Origin: Burkholderiales bacterium
Lineage (GTDB): Bacteria > Pseudomonadota > Gammaproteobacteria > Burkholderiales > SG8-41
DNA length: 64,000 bases
Direction of reading: 5' to 3'
Assembly: GCA_036262035.1 (NCBI GenBank)
Contig: DATAJS010000030.1
Span: forward strand, 1-64,000
The translations under genes were made by a program, and so were the position numbers. Below the pieces are notes generated by a model. That model did not search any database, was not told the origin of the DNA, and saw nothing but the letters and a program-made list of their open reading frames with translations. This document shows, one piece after another, positions 51,887 through 59,396 of this stretch. Each line of letters starts with the position of its first letter. The stretch's first letter is position 1.

Positions 51887-52171
51887 TCAAGGCAGACCGA
51901 GGATGCGCCCGATCTCCGCGATGTAGCGGCTCGCCTTGGTGCCGGCGGCGGTGTCGACGGTGTCGCGTATCCCGTGCAGGCTGTCGCGCACCCAGTGGTG
52001 GCGCTTCACGGGAGATTCGAGCACGTTGCGCAGCGTCTGCACTTCGTCCTTCAGACGCTGCACGGCGGTAGAGTCGTCCGTGACGTGCTCGAGGTCGCGC
52101 TCGAGCACGTCGAGCAGCTTGCGGACTTCTTCGAGATCGATTTCCTGCGGGTTTCCGGGTGCGACGGCCAT
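51887..52171 (-). CDS. small helical hypothetical protein
   Basis: 94 residues, no signal peptide, strongly helical with heptad-like leucines: EEVRKLLDVLERDLEHVTDD then VQRLKDEVQTLRNVLESP, followed by HHWVRDSLHGIRDTVDTAAG. Likely a cytoplasmic coiled-coil dimer. I do not recognise the family. It stands between the cyclase and a small membrane protein with no sign of shared function. Confidence 0.7.
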   Translation of the reverse strand: MAVAPGNPQEIDLEEVRKLLDVLERDLEHVTDDSTAVQRLKDEVQTLRNVLESPVKRHHWVRDSLHGIRDTVDTAAGTKASRYIAEIGRILGLP

Positions 52172-52313
52172 TCCAAATCTCTTTCGGTGAATCTGTCGCC
52201 TAGGTTAGTCGAGATCGCATCGGCCGTCGACGCGTGTCGGTGCTTTCCCGACATACATCGATGACGGCGCCTGGTACACGTCGGTGATGGCCGAACCCGG
52301 GGAGTTGCACGAC

Positions 52314-52439
52314 ATGGAAGAAATCGATCGTGAGCTCGAGAAGCTGAAAGGTTTCGGCACCACGCTGTTCTTCGCGCTCGGCGTCGCGGCGCTGGCGGGC
52401 GTCCTCATCGCGCTCGTGCTGTGGGTGGCGATGTTCTGA
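52314..52439 (+). CDS. 41-residue single-span membrane protein
   Basis: Too short for routine calling. MEEIDRELEKLKGFGTTLFF opens the protein and a hydrophobic helix (FALGVAALAGVLIALVLWVA) closes it. GGGGAG lies nine bases before the ATG at 52314; an in-frame ATG at 52287 would add nine residues. The composition (charged amphipathic start, uniform hydrophobic end, stop right after) is what a genuine small membrane protein looks like. Function unknown. Confidence 0.5.
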   Translation: MEEIDRELEKLKGFGTTLFFALGVAALAGVLIALVLWVAMF

Positions 52440-52459
52440 TCCGCGGCGGGCGACGATGT

Positions 52460-52945
52460 TCAGCGGTTGTGCCTGGAATAGACGGCGGCGCTGCCGTCGG
52501 GGCGCACCAGCACCACGTCGTAGGGCTGCTTGCGCCCGCCTGCTTCCATGCCGGGCGAGCCCGCAGGCATGCCCGGCACCGACAGCCCGCGCGCTTTCGG
52601 ACGTTCGGCGAGCAGGCGCCGGATGTCCTCGGCCGGGACGTGCCCTTCGATCGCATAGCCGTCGACGACGGCGGTATGGCAGCCGCCGAGCGCATCCGGT
52701 ATGCCGTGGCGGCGCCGGTACTCGGTGGGGTCTTTCACATCGACCGGGTTCACACGGAACCCGCCGGCGCGCAGGTGGTCGACCCACGCGCTGCAACAGC
52801 CTCAGTTCGCGTCCTTGTAGACGTCGACCGTCACAGCCGTGGCGGTCGCCGCGCTCGCGGGCGTCGCGAATTCGGTGGCCACCGTACCGATGGTGATCCC
52901 GCACATCGCCGCGAAGACCGCGGCGGCCAGCACCAGGTGTTTCAT
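52460..52945 (-). CDS. DUF411 metal-binding-like protein with in-frame TGA at the first CGCC cysteine: selenoprotein candidate or nonsense mutant
   Basis: Reading through one TGA (52802-52804, codon 48) gives a complete 161-residue DUF411 protein. It has the signal peptide MKHLVLAAAVFAAMCGITIG, then VTVDVYKDAN, the TGA, GCCSAWVDHLRAGGFRVNPV, GGCHTAVVDGYAIEGHVPAED and GLSVPGMPAGSPGMEAGG. The family consensus at this place is CGCC, so the TGA replaces exactly the first cysteine. AAGGAG precedes the ATG at 52945. No frameshift or second stop occurs in the following 113 codons. The 36 bases after TGA can form a stem-loop (GCGCGTGG, loop GTCGA, CCAC-CT-GCGC) with a G opening the loop 19 bases downstream, the layout expected of a bacterial SECIS. 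DUF411 proteins are linked to copper handling. Without selenocysteine this would be two broken halves (52802-52945 and 52460-52753). Confidence 0.75.
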
Positions 52946-53010
52946 CCTGCGCTCCTTCGAATAGCCGACTCGTTCGAGGTGCAAGGATAAGGCCTTCTGC
53001 CGGCGAAGGT

Positions 53011-53024
53011 TTGACCCAGATCAA
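53011..53024. promoter_or_regulatory. FNR-type box before the DUF411 gene
   Basis: TTGACCCAGATCAA, match to TTGAY-N4-ATCAA, 66 bases before the start at 52945 on minus; it lies just past the end of the formate dehydrogenase gamma gene. Confidence 0.7.
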
Positions 53025-53028
53025 GCCG

Positions 53029-54120
53029 TCAGGCGACCGGCGGTGCCATCTCGGGCGCTGTCACGGGCGCGGCGGTCGGGGACGTGCCGACGGCCGGAGG
53101 CGTCCGGGCCCGCCGCTTCGCCATCACTTCGTCGTACCAGTATTCGTGGTGTTCTTTCGCCCATTGCTCGTCGACGCGGCCGTCGCGGCGCATCGCGTGG
53201 TAGGCGCCCTCCATCCCGATCGAGCCCAGGTACATGTGGCCGAAGATCATCGCGATGTAGAAGAGCGCCACGACGCCGTGCAGGATGTTGGCGTACTGCA
53301 TGATCTCGCGCGTCTGCCCGTAGCCGGGGAAGAGCAGGACCAGGCCGGAGACGCCGACGACGATGCTGAAGAGCGTCAGACCGACCCAGAACACGATCTT
53401 CTCGCCGGCGTTGAAGAAGCCTGACGGCACGTGCTCGCCGGTCAGCATGCCGCCGCCCTTCATCAGCCATCCGATGTCGTGCGCGCGCGGGATGTTGCGC
53501 CCGAGGTAGGTGAAGAACATCAGGGCCGCGGCGATGAGGAACACCGGCCCCACGAAGTTGTGGACGTTCTTCGACACGATCGCGAGCGCCGAGAACAGCG
53601 CGTAGCCGAAGACCGGGAGCAGCAGGTACTTGCCGAAGATCAGGACCACGCCCGAGATCGCGAGCGCGAGCCACGTCAGGGCGACGGTCCAGTGGATGGC
53701 GCGGTCCCACGGCGTCAGGCGCTGGATCTTGCGTCCGGTGAGCGCGCCGTGGACCTTGATCGGTCCTTTCCACAGGTAGAACGCGAACAGCACCGCCAGC
53801 GCGAAGATCAGCATCGCGCCGCCGAACACGGTGATCGGGCCGTTGCGGATGCGGCGCCAGACCTCGCCTTCGGTCTGGATCAGCACTTTGGTCTCGGGGC
53901 CGCGCACCTGCGACGTCGTGAAGCGGCGCGTCTCCCCGCTGCGCACGTCGCGCCATACCGGCGCATTGTTGTGCGGCTGCGTGACTTCGCGCTCCGCCGC
54001 GGCGGGCTGACCGCGCGCGGCTTCCGGCTGCGGCGGCGCATCGTCGGCACCGGCCGCCACGGCGGTGCCCAGCAGCAACAGCGCAATCGCGAGCCGTCGG
54101 AGCCTCACAGGCGTTTTCAT
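53029..54120 (-). CDS. formate dehydrogenase gamma subunit (membrane cytochrome b556)
   Basis: 363 residues. A signal-like N-terminus (LRRLAIALLLLGTAVAAGA) and an extra periplasmic segment of about 80 residues precede four membrane helices typical of FdnI/FdoI/FdhC: TPWDRAIHWTVALTWLALAI with a haem-ligating His, KNVHNFVGPVFLIAAALMFF, LTLFSIVVGVSGLVLLF, and YANILHGVVALFYIAMIFGH with further His ligands. A Pro/Ala-rich tail follows. It passes electrons from the catalytic subunit to the quinone pool. It starts 19 bases after the catalytic subunit ends; there is no gene for the iron-sulfur beta subunit that normally bridges the two. Confidence 0.92.
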   Translation of the reverse strand: MKTPVRLRRLAIALLLLGTAVAAGADDAPPQPEAARGQPAAAEREVTQPHNNAPVWRDVRSGETRRFTTSQVRGPETKVLIQTEGEVWRRIRNGPITVFGGAMLIFALAVLFAFYLWKGPIKVHGALTGRKIQRLTPWDRAIHWTVALTWLALAISGVVLIFGKYLLLPVFGYALFSALAIVSKNVHNFVGPVFLIAAALMFFTYLGRNIPRAHDIGWLMKGGGMLTGEHVPSGFFNAGEKIVFWVGLTLFSIVVGVSGLVLLFPGYGQTREIMQYANILHGVVALFYIAMIFGHMYLGSIGMEGAYHAMRRDGRVDEQWAKEHHEYWYDEVMAKRRARTPPAVGTSPTAAPVTAPEMAPPVA

Positions 54121-54139
54121 CCGGATCGTCCTCCGCTCA

Positions 54140-57064
54140 TCAGGCCCTGGTGACTTGGCACAGCGTCGTCTTGGTCTCCTGCATCATCGTGACGATGTCG
54201 TAGCCGTACGTCGTCCCGGTGTTCGCCGCCTCGCCGCGCACGTAGGGCGCCGTGCCCTCCGGGTAGAAGGCCTTGAGGTCGCGGCCTTCCCACCAGCCGG
54301 CGAAGTGGTACGGCAGGAACACCGTGCCGGGGCCGACGCGGTCGGTCACGAGCGCCTTCATCCTGAGCTTCGCCTTGGTCGGCGTCTCGACCCATACCCA
54401 CGCGTCGTCGCCGATGCCGCGCGCGTCGGCGTCCTTGGTGTTGATCTCGACGAACATGTCCTGCTGCAGCTCGGCGAGATACGGGTTGGAGCGGGTCTCG
54501 TCGCCGCCGCCTTCGTACTCGACCAGGCGCCCGCTCGTCATGATGAGCGGGTACTGCTGCACGGCGTTCTTGTTCGCCTGCTGCACGGTCTTGTAGAGGA
54601 TCGGCAGGCGCCAGCGCACTTTCTGGTCGTCGTAGGTCGGGTACTTGTCGACCAGGTCGGGGCGCGGGCTGAAGAGCGGCTCGCGGTGTATGGGAACCGC
54701 GTCGGGGAGGTTCCACGCGACCGCACGCGCCTTCGCGTTACCGTAGGGATGGCAGCCGTGATTCTTCATCACGACGCGCTGGATGCCGCCGGAGAGGTCG
54801 GTCTTCCAGTTCCTGCCTTCGGCCGCTTTCTGTTCTTCGGGGGTCAGCTCCTGCCACCATCCCAGCTTCTTCATGAGCACGTGATCGAACTCGGGATAGC
54901 CGGTGGTGATGTCGGCGCCGACCGAATGCGAGCCGTCCTCGGCGAGCAGCGACACGCCGTCGCGCTCGACGCCGAAGTTCGCGCGGAAGTTGCCGCCGCC
55001 CTCCATGACGTGCCGGCCGGTCTGGTACAGGTTGGGCGACCCGGGATGTTTCAGCTCGGGATTGCCGTAGCACGGCCACGGCAGCCCGAAATAGTCGCCG
55101 TCGAGCACGTAGCCGGTCTTCGCGTCCTTGCCGCCGTTGGCGCGCAGCGTGGTCGCGTCGAACACGTGCATGTTGCGCATGTGCGCCTGCAGGCGTTCCG
55201 GCGATTGTCCCGTGTAGCCGATGGTCCACATGCCGCGGTTGATCTCGCGCAGCGTGTCCTCCATCGACGGCTCGTCCATGCCGCCCTTGCCCTTGACGAG
55301 CTTGATGTTTGCGACGAGCTCTTTCGCAAAGCCGAACTTCTGCGCGAGCTGGTACATGATCATGTGATCGGTGCGCGATTCGAACATCGGCTCGATCACG
55401 CGCTCGCGCCACTGGATCGAGCGGTTGGACGCGGTCACCGAGCCTTCGGTCTCGAACTGCGTGGCGGCGGGCAGGAGGTAGACCCCGTCCTTGCGCGCGA
55501 ACGCCGCCATCATGGCGGTCGCGGACGGGTAGGGATCGATGACGACAAGGACGTCGAGCTTCTTCATCGCCTCGAGCATCTCCTTGCCGCGCGTCTGGCT
55601 GTTCGGCGCGTGTCCCCAGTAGACGACCGCGCGCACGTTCGGTCCCTGGTCGAGGACCTCGTTCTTCTCCAGCACCGCGTCGATCCAGCGCGAGGTGGTG
55701 ATCCCGGGCTTCTCCATCAGCGTCTGGTCGACGAACTGCGACTTGATCCAGTCGTACTCGACGCCCCAGACCGCGGCCCAGTGCTTCCATGAGCCGGTCG
55801 CCAGCCCGTAATAGCCGGGCAGCGAATCGGGATTGGGCCCGACGTCGGTGACGCCCTGCACGTTGTCGTGGCCGCGATAGATGTTGGTGCCGCCGCCGGA
55901 CAGGCCGACGTTGCCGGTCGCGAGCTGGAGGATGCACGATGCGCGCACGATCGCGTTGCCGTGGGTGTGCTGGGTCTGGCCCATCGCCCACACGATCATC
56001 GCCGGTTTGTTCTTCGCCATCATCTCGGCGATGTAGCGCACGTCGGCTTCCCTGATGCCGGTGACGCGCTCGACCTCGTCGGGCGTCCACTTCGCGGCTT
56101 CCTCGCGGATCTTGTCCATCCCGTAGACGCGGGTGCGGATGAACGCCTTGTCCTCCCAGCCGTTCCTGAAGATGTGGTGCAGCATGCCCATCAGGAAAGC
56201 GACATCGCTGCCGGAGCGGATGCGCACGTACCTGTCGGCCTTGGCCGCGGTGCGGGTGTAGCGCGGGTCGACGACGATGACCTTCGCGCCTTTCTCCTTG
56301 GCGTGCAGCGTGTGCAGCATCGACACCGGGTGCGCCTCGGCCGCGTTGCTGCCGCAGAACAGGATCGTCTTCGAGTTCTGCTCGTCGTTGTACGAGTTGG
56401 TCATCGCGCCATAGCCCCACGTGTTCGACACGCCGGCGACGGTCGTGGAGTGGCAGATGCGCGCCTGGTGGTCCATGTTGTTCGTGCCGAAGAACGACAC
56501 GAACTTGCCCAGTAGATAAGCCTGCTCGTTGTTGTGCTTGGACGAGCCGATCCAGAAGGTCGCGTCGGGGCCGGACTCCTTCCGGATTCCGGCGAGCTTC
56601 TGCGAGACCTCGTCCAGCGCCTGGTCCCACGTGAGGCGCTGCCATTTGCCCCCGACGAGCTTCATCGGATATTTCAGCCGATGCGAATCGTGCGTCATCC
56701 CGTGCTCGCGGACGCACGCCCCCTTCGCGCAATGCGCGCCGAGGTTGATCGGCGAATCGAACACCGGTTCCTGGCGGACCCACACGCCGTTCTGCACGAC
56801 CGCGTCGACCGCGCAGCCGACCGAGCAGTGGGTGCATACCGTGCGCTTGACCTCGGTTTTGCCGCCTTCCACCGGAGCGCTCGCACCCGCATCGCCGAGC
56901 ATGCTGTAAGGCAGAGCGCTCGCGGCGACGCCGGCGCCGACGGCGATGCCCGAGCGCCTCAGGAAGGTGCGGCGATCGATCGTGCGCCCGAGCAGTCCCC
57001 CGACCGGCCGGATCAGTCGGCTTCGCGCTCGCTCTGCACCGCGTGATTTGCGGACGAGCGGCAT
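54140..57064 (-). CDS. molybdopterin formate dehydrogenase catalytic (alpha) subunit, cysteine type
   Basis: 974 residues from the ATG at 57064 with GAGGAGA upstream; the frame runs further but without meaning. A Tat signal (IDRRTFLRRSGIAVGAG, residues 29-45) sends the folded enzyme to the periplasm. An N-terminal [4Fe-4S] site is formed by Cys77, Cys80, Cys84 and a Cys in HCAKGAC (112 or 117). The active-site Cys204-His205 in ARICHSTTVAG stands where many bacterial enzymes carry selenocysteine, so this is a Cys-type enzyme. GYGAMTNSYNDEQNSK, GSNAAEAHPV and the C-terminal molybdopterin-binding domain are all present. It oxidises formate to CO2. It is followed by the gamma subunit without a beta subunit and is divergent from the radical SAM cluster. 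Confidence 0.95.
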   Translation of the reverse strand: MPLVRKSRGAERARSRLIRPVGGLLGRTIDRRTFLRRSGIAVGAGVAASALPYSMLGDAGASAPVEGGKTEVKRTVCTHCSVGCAVDAVVQNGVWVRQEPVFDSPINLGAHCAKGACVREHGMTHDSHRLKYPMKLVGGKWQRLTWDQALDEVSQKLAGIRKESGPDATFWIGSSKHNNEQAYLLGKFVSFFGTNNMDHQARICHSTTVAGVSNTWGYGAMTNSYNDEQNSKTILFCGSNAAEAHPVSMLHTLHAKEKGAKVIVVDPRYTRTAAKADRYVRIRSGSDVAFLMGMLHHIFRNGWEDKAFIRTRVYGMDKIREEAAKWTPDEVERVTGIREADVRYIAEMMAKNKPAMIVWAMGQTQHTHGNAIVRASCILQLATGNVGLSGGGTNIYRGHDNVQGVTDVGPNPDSLPGYYGLATGSWKHWAAVWGVEYDWIKSQFVDQTLMEKPGITTSRWIDAVLEKNEVLDQGPNVRAVVYWGHAPNSQTRGKEMLEAMKKLDVLVVIDPYPSATAMMAAFARKDGVYLLPAATQFETEGSVTASNRSIQWRERVIEPMFESRTDHMIMYQLAQKFGFAKELVANIKLVKGKGGMDEPSMEDTLREINRGMWTIGYTGQSPERLQAHMRNMHVFDATTLRANGGKDAKTGYVLDGDYFGLPWPCYGNPELKHPGSPNLYQTGRHVMEGGGNFRANFGVERDGVSLLAEDGSHSVGADITTGYPEFDHVLMKKLGWWQELTPEEQKAAEGRNWKTDLSGGIQRVVMKNHGCHPYGNAKARAVAWNLPDAVPIHREPLFSPRPDLVDKYPTYDDQKVRWRLPILYKTVQQANKNAVQQYPLIMTSGRLVEYEGGGDETRSNPYLAELQQDMFVEINTKDADARGIGDDAWVWVETPTKAKLRMKALVTDRVGPGTVFLPYHFAGWWEGRDLKAFYPEGTAPYVRGEAANTGTTYGYDIVTMMQETKTTLCQVTRA

Positions 57065-57172
57065 GCGTTCTCTCCTCAGCGTGCGGCGGCTGTGATCGTT
57101 GCGGGCGAGGCGAGGCGGGCCGCCGCAATGCCGCCGGGAACGACCATACTGCCGGGCTCGCCCGGTCGCACT

Positions 57173-57188
57173 TGGACCTTGGTCCAAT
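57173..57188. promoter_or_regulatory. palindrome in the divergent promoter between formate dehydrogenase and the radical SAM operon
   Basis: TTGGACC-TT-GGTCCAA, perfect 7-bp arms, 37 bases before the pqqD-like start and 109 before the dehydrogenase start. It is well placed to be an operator acting on one or both units. The regulator is unknown; arms of the TGG/CCA kind are seen in GntR-type sites. Confidence 0.5.
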
Positions 57189-57224
57189 CCCCCGGCGCGC
57201 GGGAACGGCGGATGATCTATCGCC

Positions 57225-57476
57225 ATGAAGCTCGCCAAATTCGTGAAGTTCCGTGAGGAAAAATTCGGCGGCGTGCTGTTCGAGACGCGGGCCGAAAAAG
57301 TGTTCACGCTGAACGCGACCGCGACCGCGGTGGTGCGCGAGATCGACCGCGGCGCGCCCGAATCCGAAATCCCGCAGCGCCTGCGCGAGCGCTTCCGCGA
57401 CGACAGCGGCACGATCGACCGCGAGGCGCTGGCCTTCATCGCCGAGCTCAAGCACAAAGGCCTGGTGGAGAGCTGA
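57225..57476 (+). CDS. PqqD-like RiPP recognition protein
   Basis: 83 residues: AKFVKFREEKFGGVLFETRAE then VFTLNATATAVVREIDRG and a helical C-terminus. This is the winged-helix PqqD fold (RRE), which binds the leader of a precursor peptide and presents it to a radical SAM enzyme. FGGVLFE and the LNATATAVV strand-helix are the diagnostic parts. It opens the operon, four bases before the first radical SAM gene. Alternatives are PqqD-like domains in non-RiPP settings, but the neighbouring short peptide and three radical SAM genes make the RiPP reading most likely. Confidence 0.88.
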   Translation: MKLAKFVKFREEKFGGVLFETRAEKVFTLNATATAVVREIDRGAPESEIPQRLRERFRDDSGTIDREALAFIAELKHKGLVES

Positions 57477-57480
57477 CGCG

Positions 57481-58479
57481 ATGGCGGCTGTCGCAACCGC
57501 CGTAAGTGCCTCCCCGCGGCCCGCCGGCACACCTGCGGCGACGTCTTCGGGAGACCTCGGCGCGCCGCTCTACCTCGCCTGGCAGGTGACGAACGAGTGC
57601 AACCTCGCCTGCCTGCACTGCATCGAGGAGAGCGGTCCGGGGAAGAAGTTCAGGGACGAGCTCACCGACGCGCAGGTGTTCGGCGTCCTCGAGCAGGCGC
57701 TGGACCTCGAGGTGCCGTATCTCTCGTTCTCCGGCGGCGAGCCCATGCTGCACCCGCGCTTCTTCGAGATGGTGGAGTACGTGTGCCGTCGCGACGGCCA
57801 GCTCAAGGTCGAGACCAACGGCCACTACCTCACGCCCGAACACTGTGCACGGCTCAAAAGCCTCGGCGTCAAGGCGGTACAGGTGAGCCTCGACGGCGCG
57901 AGCCGCGAGACCTTCAACCGCATGCGCGTGCGCGGCGACTTCGACACCGCGGTGCAGGGCATGCGCAACCTCGCGGCGGCGGGCGTGCCGATGGAGGTCA
58001 ACTACTCGCCGACCCTCTTCAACACGCACGAGATCGGCAGGGCCGTCGACCTCGCGGCCGAGCTCGGCGCCTACAGCTTCTACACCGGCCGCACCATGTA
58101 CACCGGCAATGCGGTGAAGACGTGGCAGAAGCTGGCGCCCACCGAGGCGCAGTACCAGGGGTTCTTCGACACGCTGCGCGCGAAGACCGATGAGTATCGC
58201 GGCCGCATGCGCGTCTATTTCCATGAGATGGGCCTGCTCGAGGAGCTGCGCTACCGCCTGCAGCATCCGGCCGCGCTGCTGATCGTCCTGCCCAACGGTC
58301 TGGTGAAGCTCATCAACGCGCTGCCGTTCGTCTGCGGCGATCTGCGGCGCCAGACGCTGTCCGAGATCTGGGCGAGGTTCCAGACCGCGTGGCAGGACCC
58401 GCGCGTCGCCGATTTCGTCGACGCGCTCGCGCACGATCCCCATAAGACTTCGACGCTGCATCGATGGGTTTATCTCTGA
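57481..58479 (+). CDS. radical SAM enzyme 1 of the peptide-maturation operon
   Basis: 332 residues. The cluster motif is CNLACLHC (Cys40, Cys44, Cys47), binding the [4Fe-4S] and S-adenosylmethionine. LSFSGGEPMLHP follows, then the VKAVQVSLDGASRETFNRMR strand typical of PqqE/MftC-type enzymes. The C-terminal region LPNGLVKLINALPFVCGDLR, then LSEIWARFQTAWQDPRV resembles a reduced SPASM/twitch domain with a single conserved Cys. It is a paralogue of the enzymes at 59393 and 60535. It probably modifies the peptide at 60364, held by the PqqD-like protein. The gene overlaps the next (UbiA) by 16 bases. Confidence 0.92.
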   Translation: MAAVATAVSASPRPAGTPAATSSGDLGAPLYLAWQVTNECNLACLHCIEESGPGKKFRDELTDAQVFGVLEQALDLEVPYLSFSGGEPMLHPRFFEMVEYVCRRDGQLKVETNGHYLTPEHCARLKSLGVKAVQVSLDGASRETFNRMRVRGDFDTAVQGMRNLAAAGVPMEVNYSPTLFNTHEIGRAVDLAAELGAYSFYTGRTMYTGNAVKTWQKLAPTEAQYQGFFDTLRAKTDEYRGRMRVYFHEMGLLEELRYRLQHPAALLIVLPNGLVKLINALPFVCGDLRRQTLSEIWARFQTAWQDPRVADFVDALAHDPHKTSTLHRWVYL

Positions 58480-59396
58480 CCACACCGCCGCACGCGCGCG
58501 CCGCCGCCGCAGCTTCGCCCTGGCGGCGGCTCTGGCTCGTCATGAGCCTCGTGCGCTACCGCTTCTTCCTCTACGCGGGTCTGCTGCCTTACCTGCTCGG
58601 CGCGGCGTGGGCCTACGCGGTCGAGGGCCGCTTCGACGGCGCGGTCTTCTGGAGCGGTCTCGCGGGCGTCGTGCTGTCGGTCGTCGGCGTGGAAGCGTTC
58701 AACGAATACTTCGACGACCGCATGGGGACCGACCGGGTCTTCAATCCTGCCGATCTGCCGCCGATGGGATCAAAGGTGCTGTGGCTCGGCGTCGGCGCGT
58801 TCGCCGGCGCTTTGGCCGTGGGCATCTATCTCACGGTTCACGGCGGCTGGCCGATTCTCGCCTTCGCGCTGCTCGGCGGCCTCGCGGCGATCTTCTACGT
58901 GGCGCCCCCGATACGCTGGGCGTATCGCGGCCTGGGAGAGACGGTGATCGCGCTGTCGTACGGGCCGTGGATGGTGCTCGGCAGCATCTACCTGCACACG
59001 GCACGCGTGTCGTGGGATGCGCTGTGGGCTTCGCTCGTTCCCGGGCTGCTCATCATGGCGCTCGCGGTCGTGAACGCCATTCCCGACTATCACCAGGACC
59101 GTCTCGTCGGCAAGCGCAACCTCGTGGTGCGCCTCGGCCGGGAGCGCGGGGTATGGCTCTATCTCGGGCTCGCGGCTGCCGGGATCGGCGTCGCGGTCGC
59201 GGGCGTGCTGGCGGGCGTGTTCCCGGTGTGGTGCCTCGCGATCCTCGCCGCGCTGCCGCTGCTCGTCGCGAGCGGCCGCGTCGCCGTCATGACCTACACG
59301 AGTCCTCGCGCTTTCGTGCCGGCGATACGCGCGATCGTCGGCTGCTATCTCCTCGCCGTCACGCTCTTCAGCGCCGGGGTGCTCGCGCGCTTATGA
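58464..59396 (+). CDS. UbiA-family prenyltransferase (MenA-like)
   Basis: 310 residues, eight or nine membrane helices. The two aspartate-rich motifs of the family are seen: NEYFDDRMGTD (Asn80, Asp84, Asp90 region) and DYHQDRLVGKRNLVVRLG near residue 210. The latter is closest to MenA, which prenylates dihydroxynaphthoate. In this operon between two radical SAM genes it suggests that the product, or an aromatic intermediate from it, is prenylated and so becomes membrane-soluble like a quinone. A housekeeping menaquinone role is possible too, but no other men genes are present. It overlaps both neighbours (16 and 4 bases). Confidence 0.9.
   Translation: MGLSLTTPPHARAAAAASPWRRLWLVMSLVRYRFFLYAGLLPYLLGAAWAYAVEGRFDGAVFWSGLAGVVLSVVGVEAFNEYFDDRMGTDRVFNPADLPPMGSKVLWLGVGAFAGALAVGIYLTVHGGWPILAFALLGGLAAIFYVAPPIRWAYRGLGETVIALSYGPWMVLGSIYLHTARVSWDALWASLVPGLLIMALAVVNAIPDYHQDRLVGKRNLVVRLGRERGVWLYLGLAAAGIGVAVAGVLAGVFPVWCLAILAALPLLVASGRVAVMTYTSPRAFVPAIRAIVGCYLLAVTLFSAGVLARL

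Noticed and set aside
54140..57064. Selenocysteine in formate dehydrogenase
   Set aside because: The active-site codon encodes Cys204 (ICHSTT), so the catalytic subunit is the cysteine form; this neither supports nor excludes selenocysteine use elsewhere in the genome.
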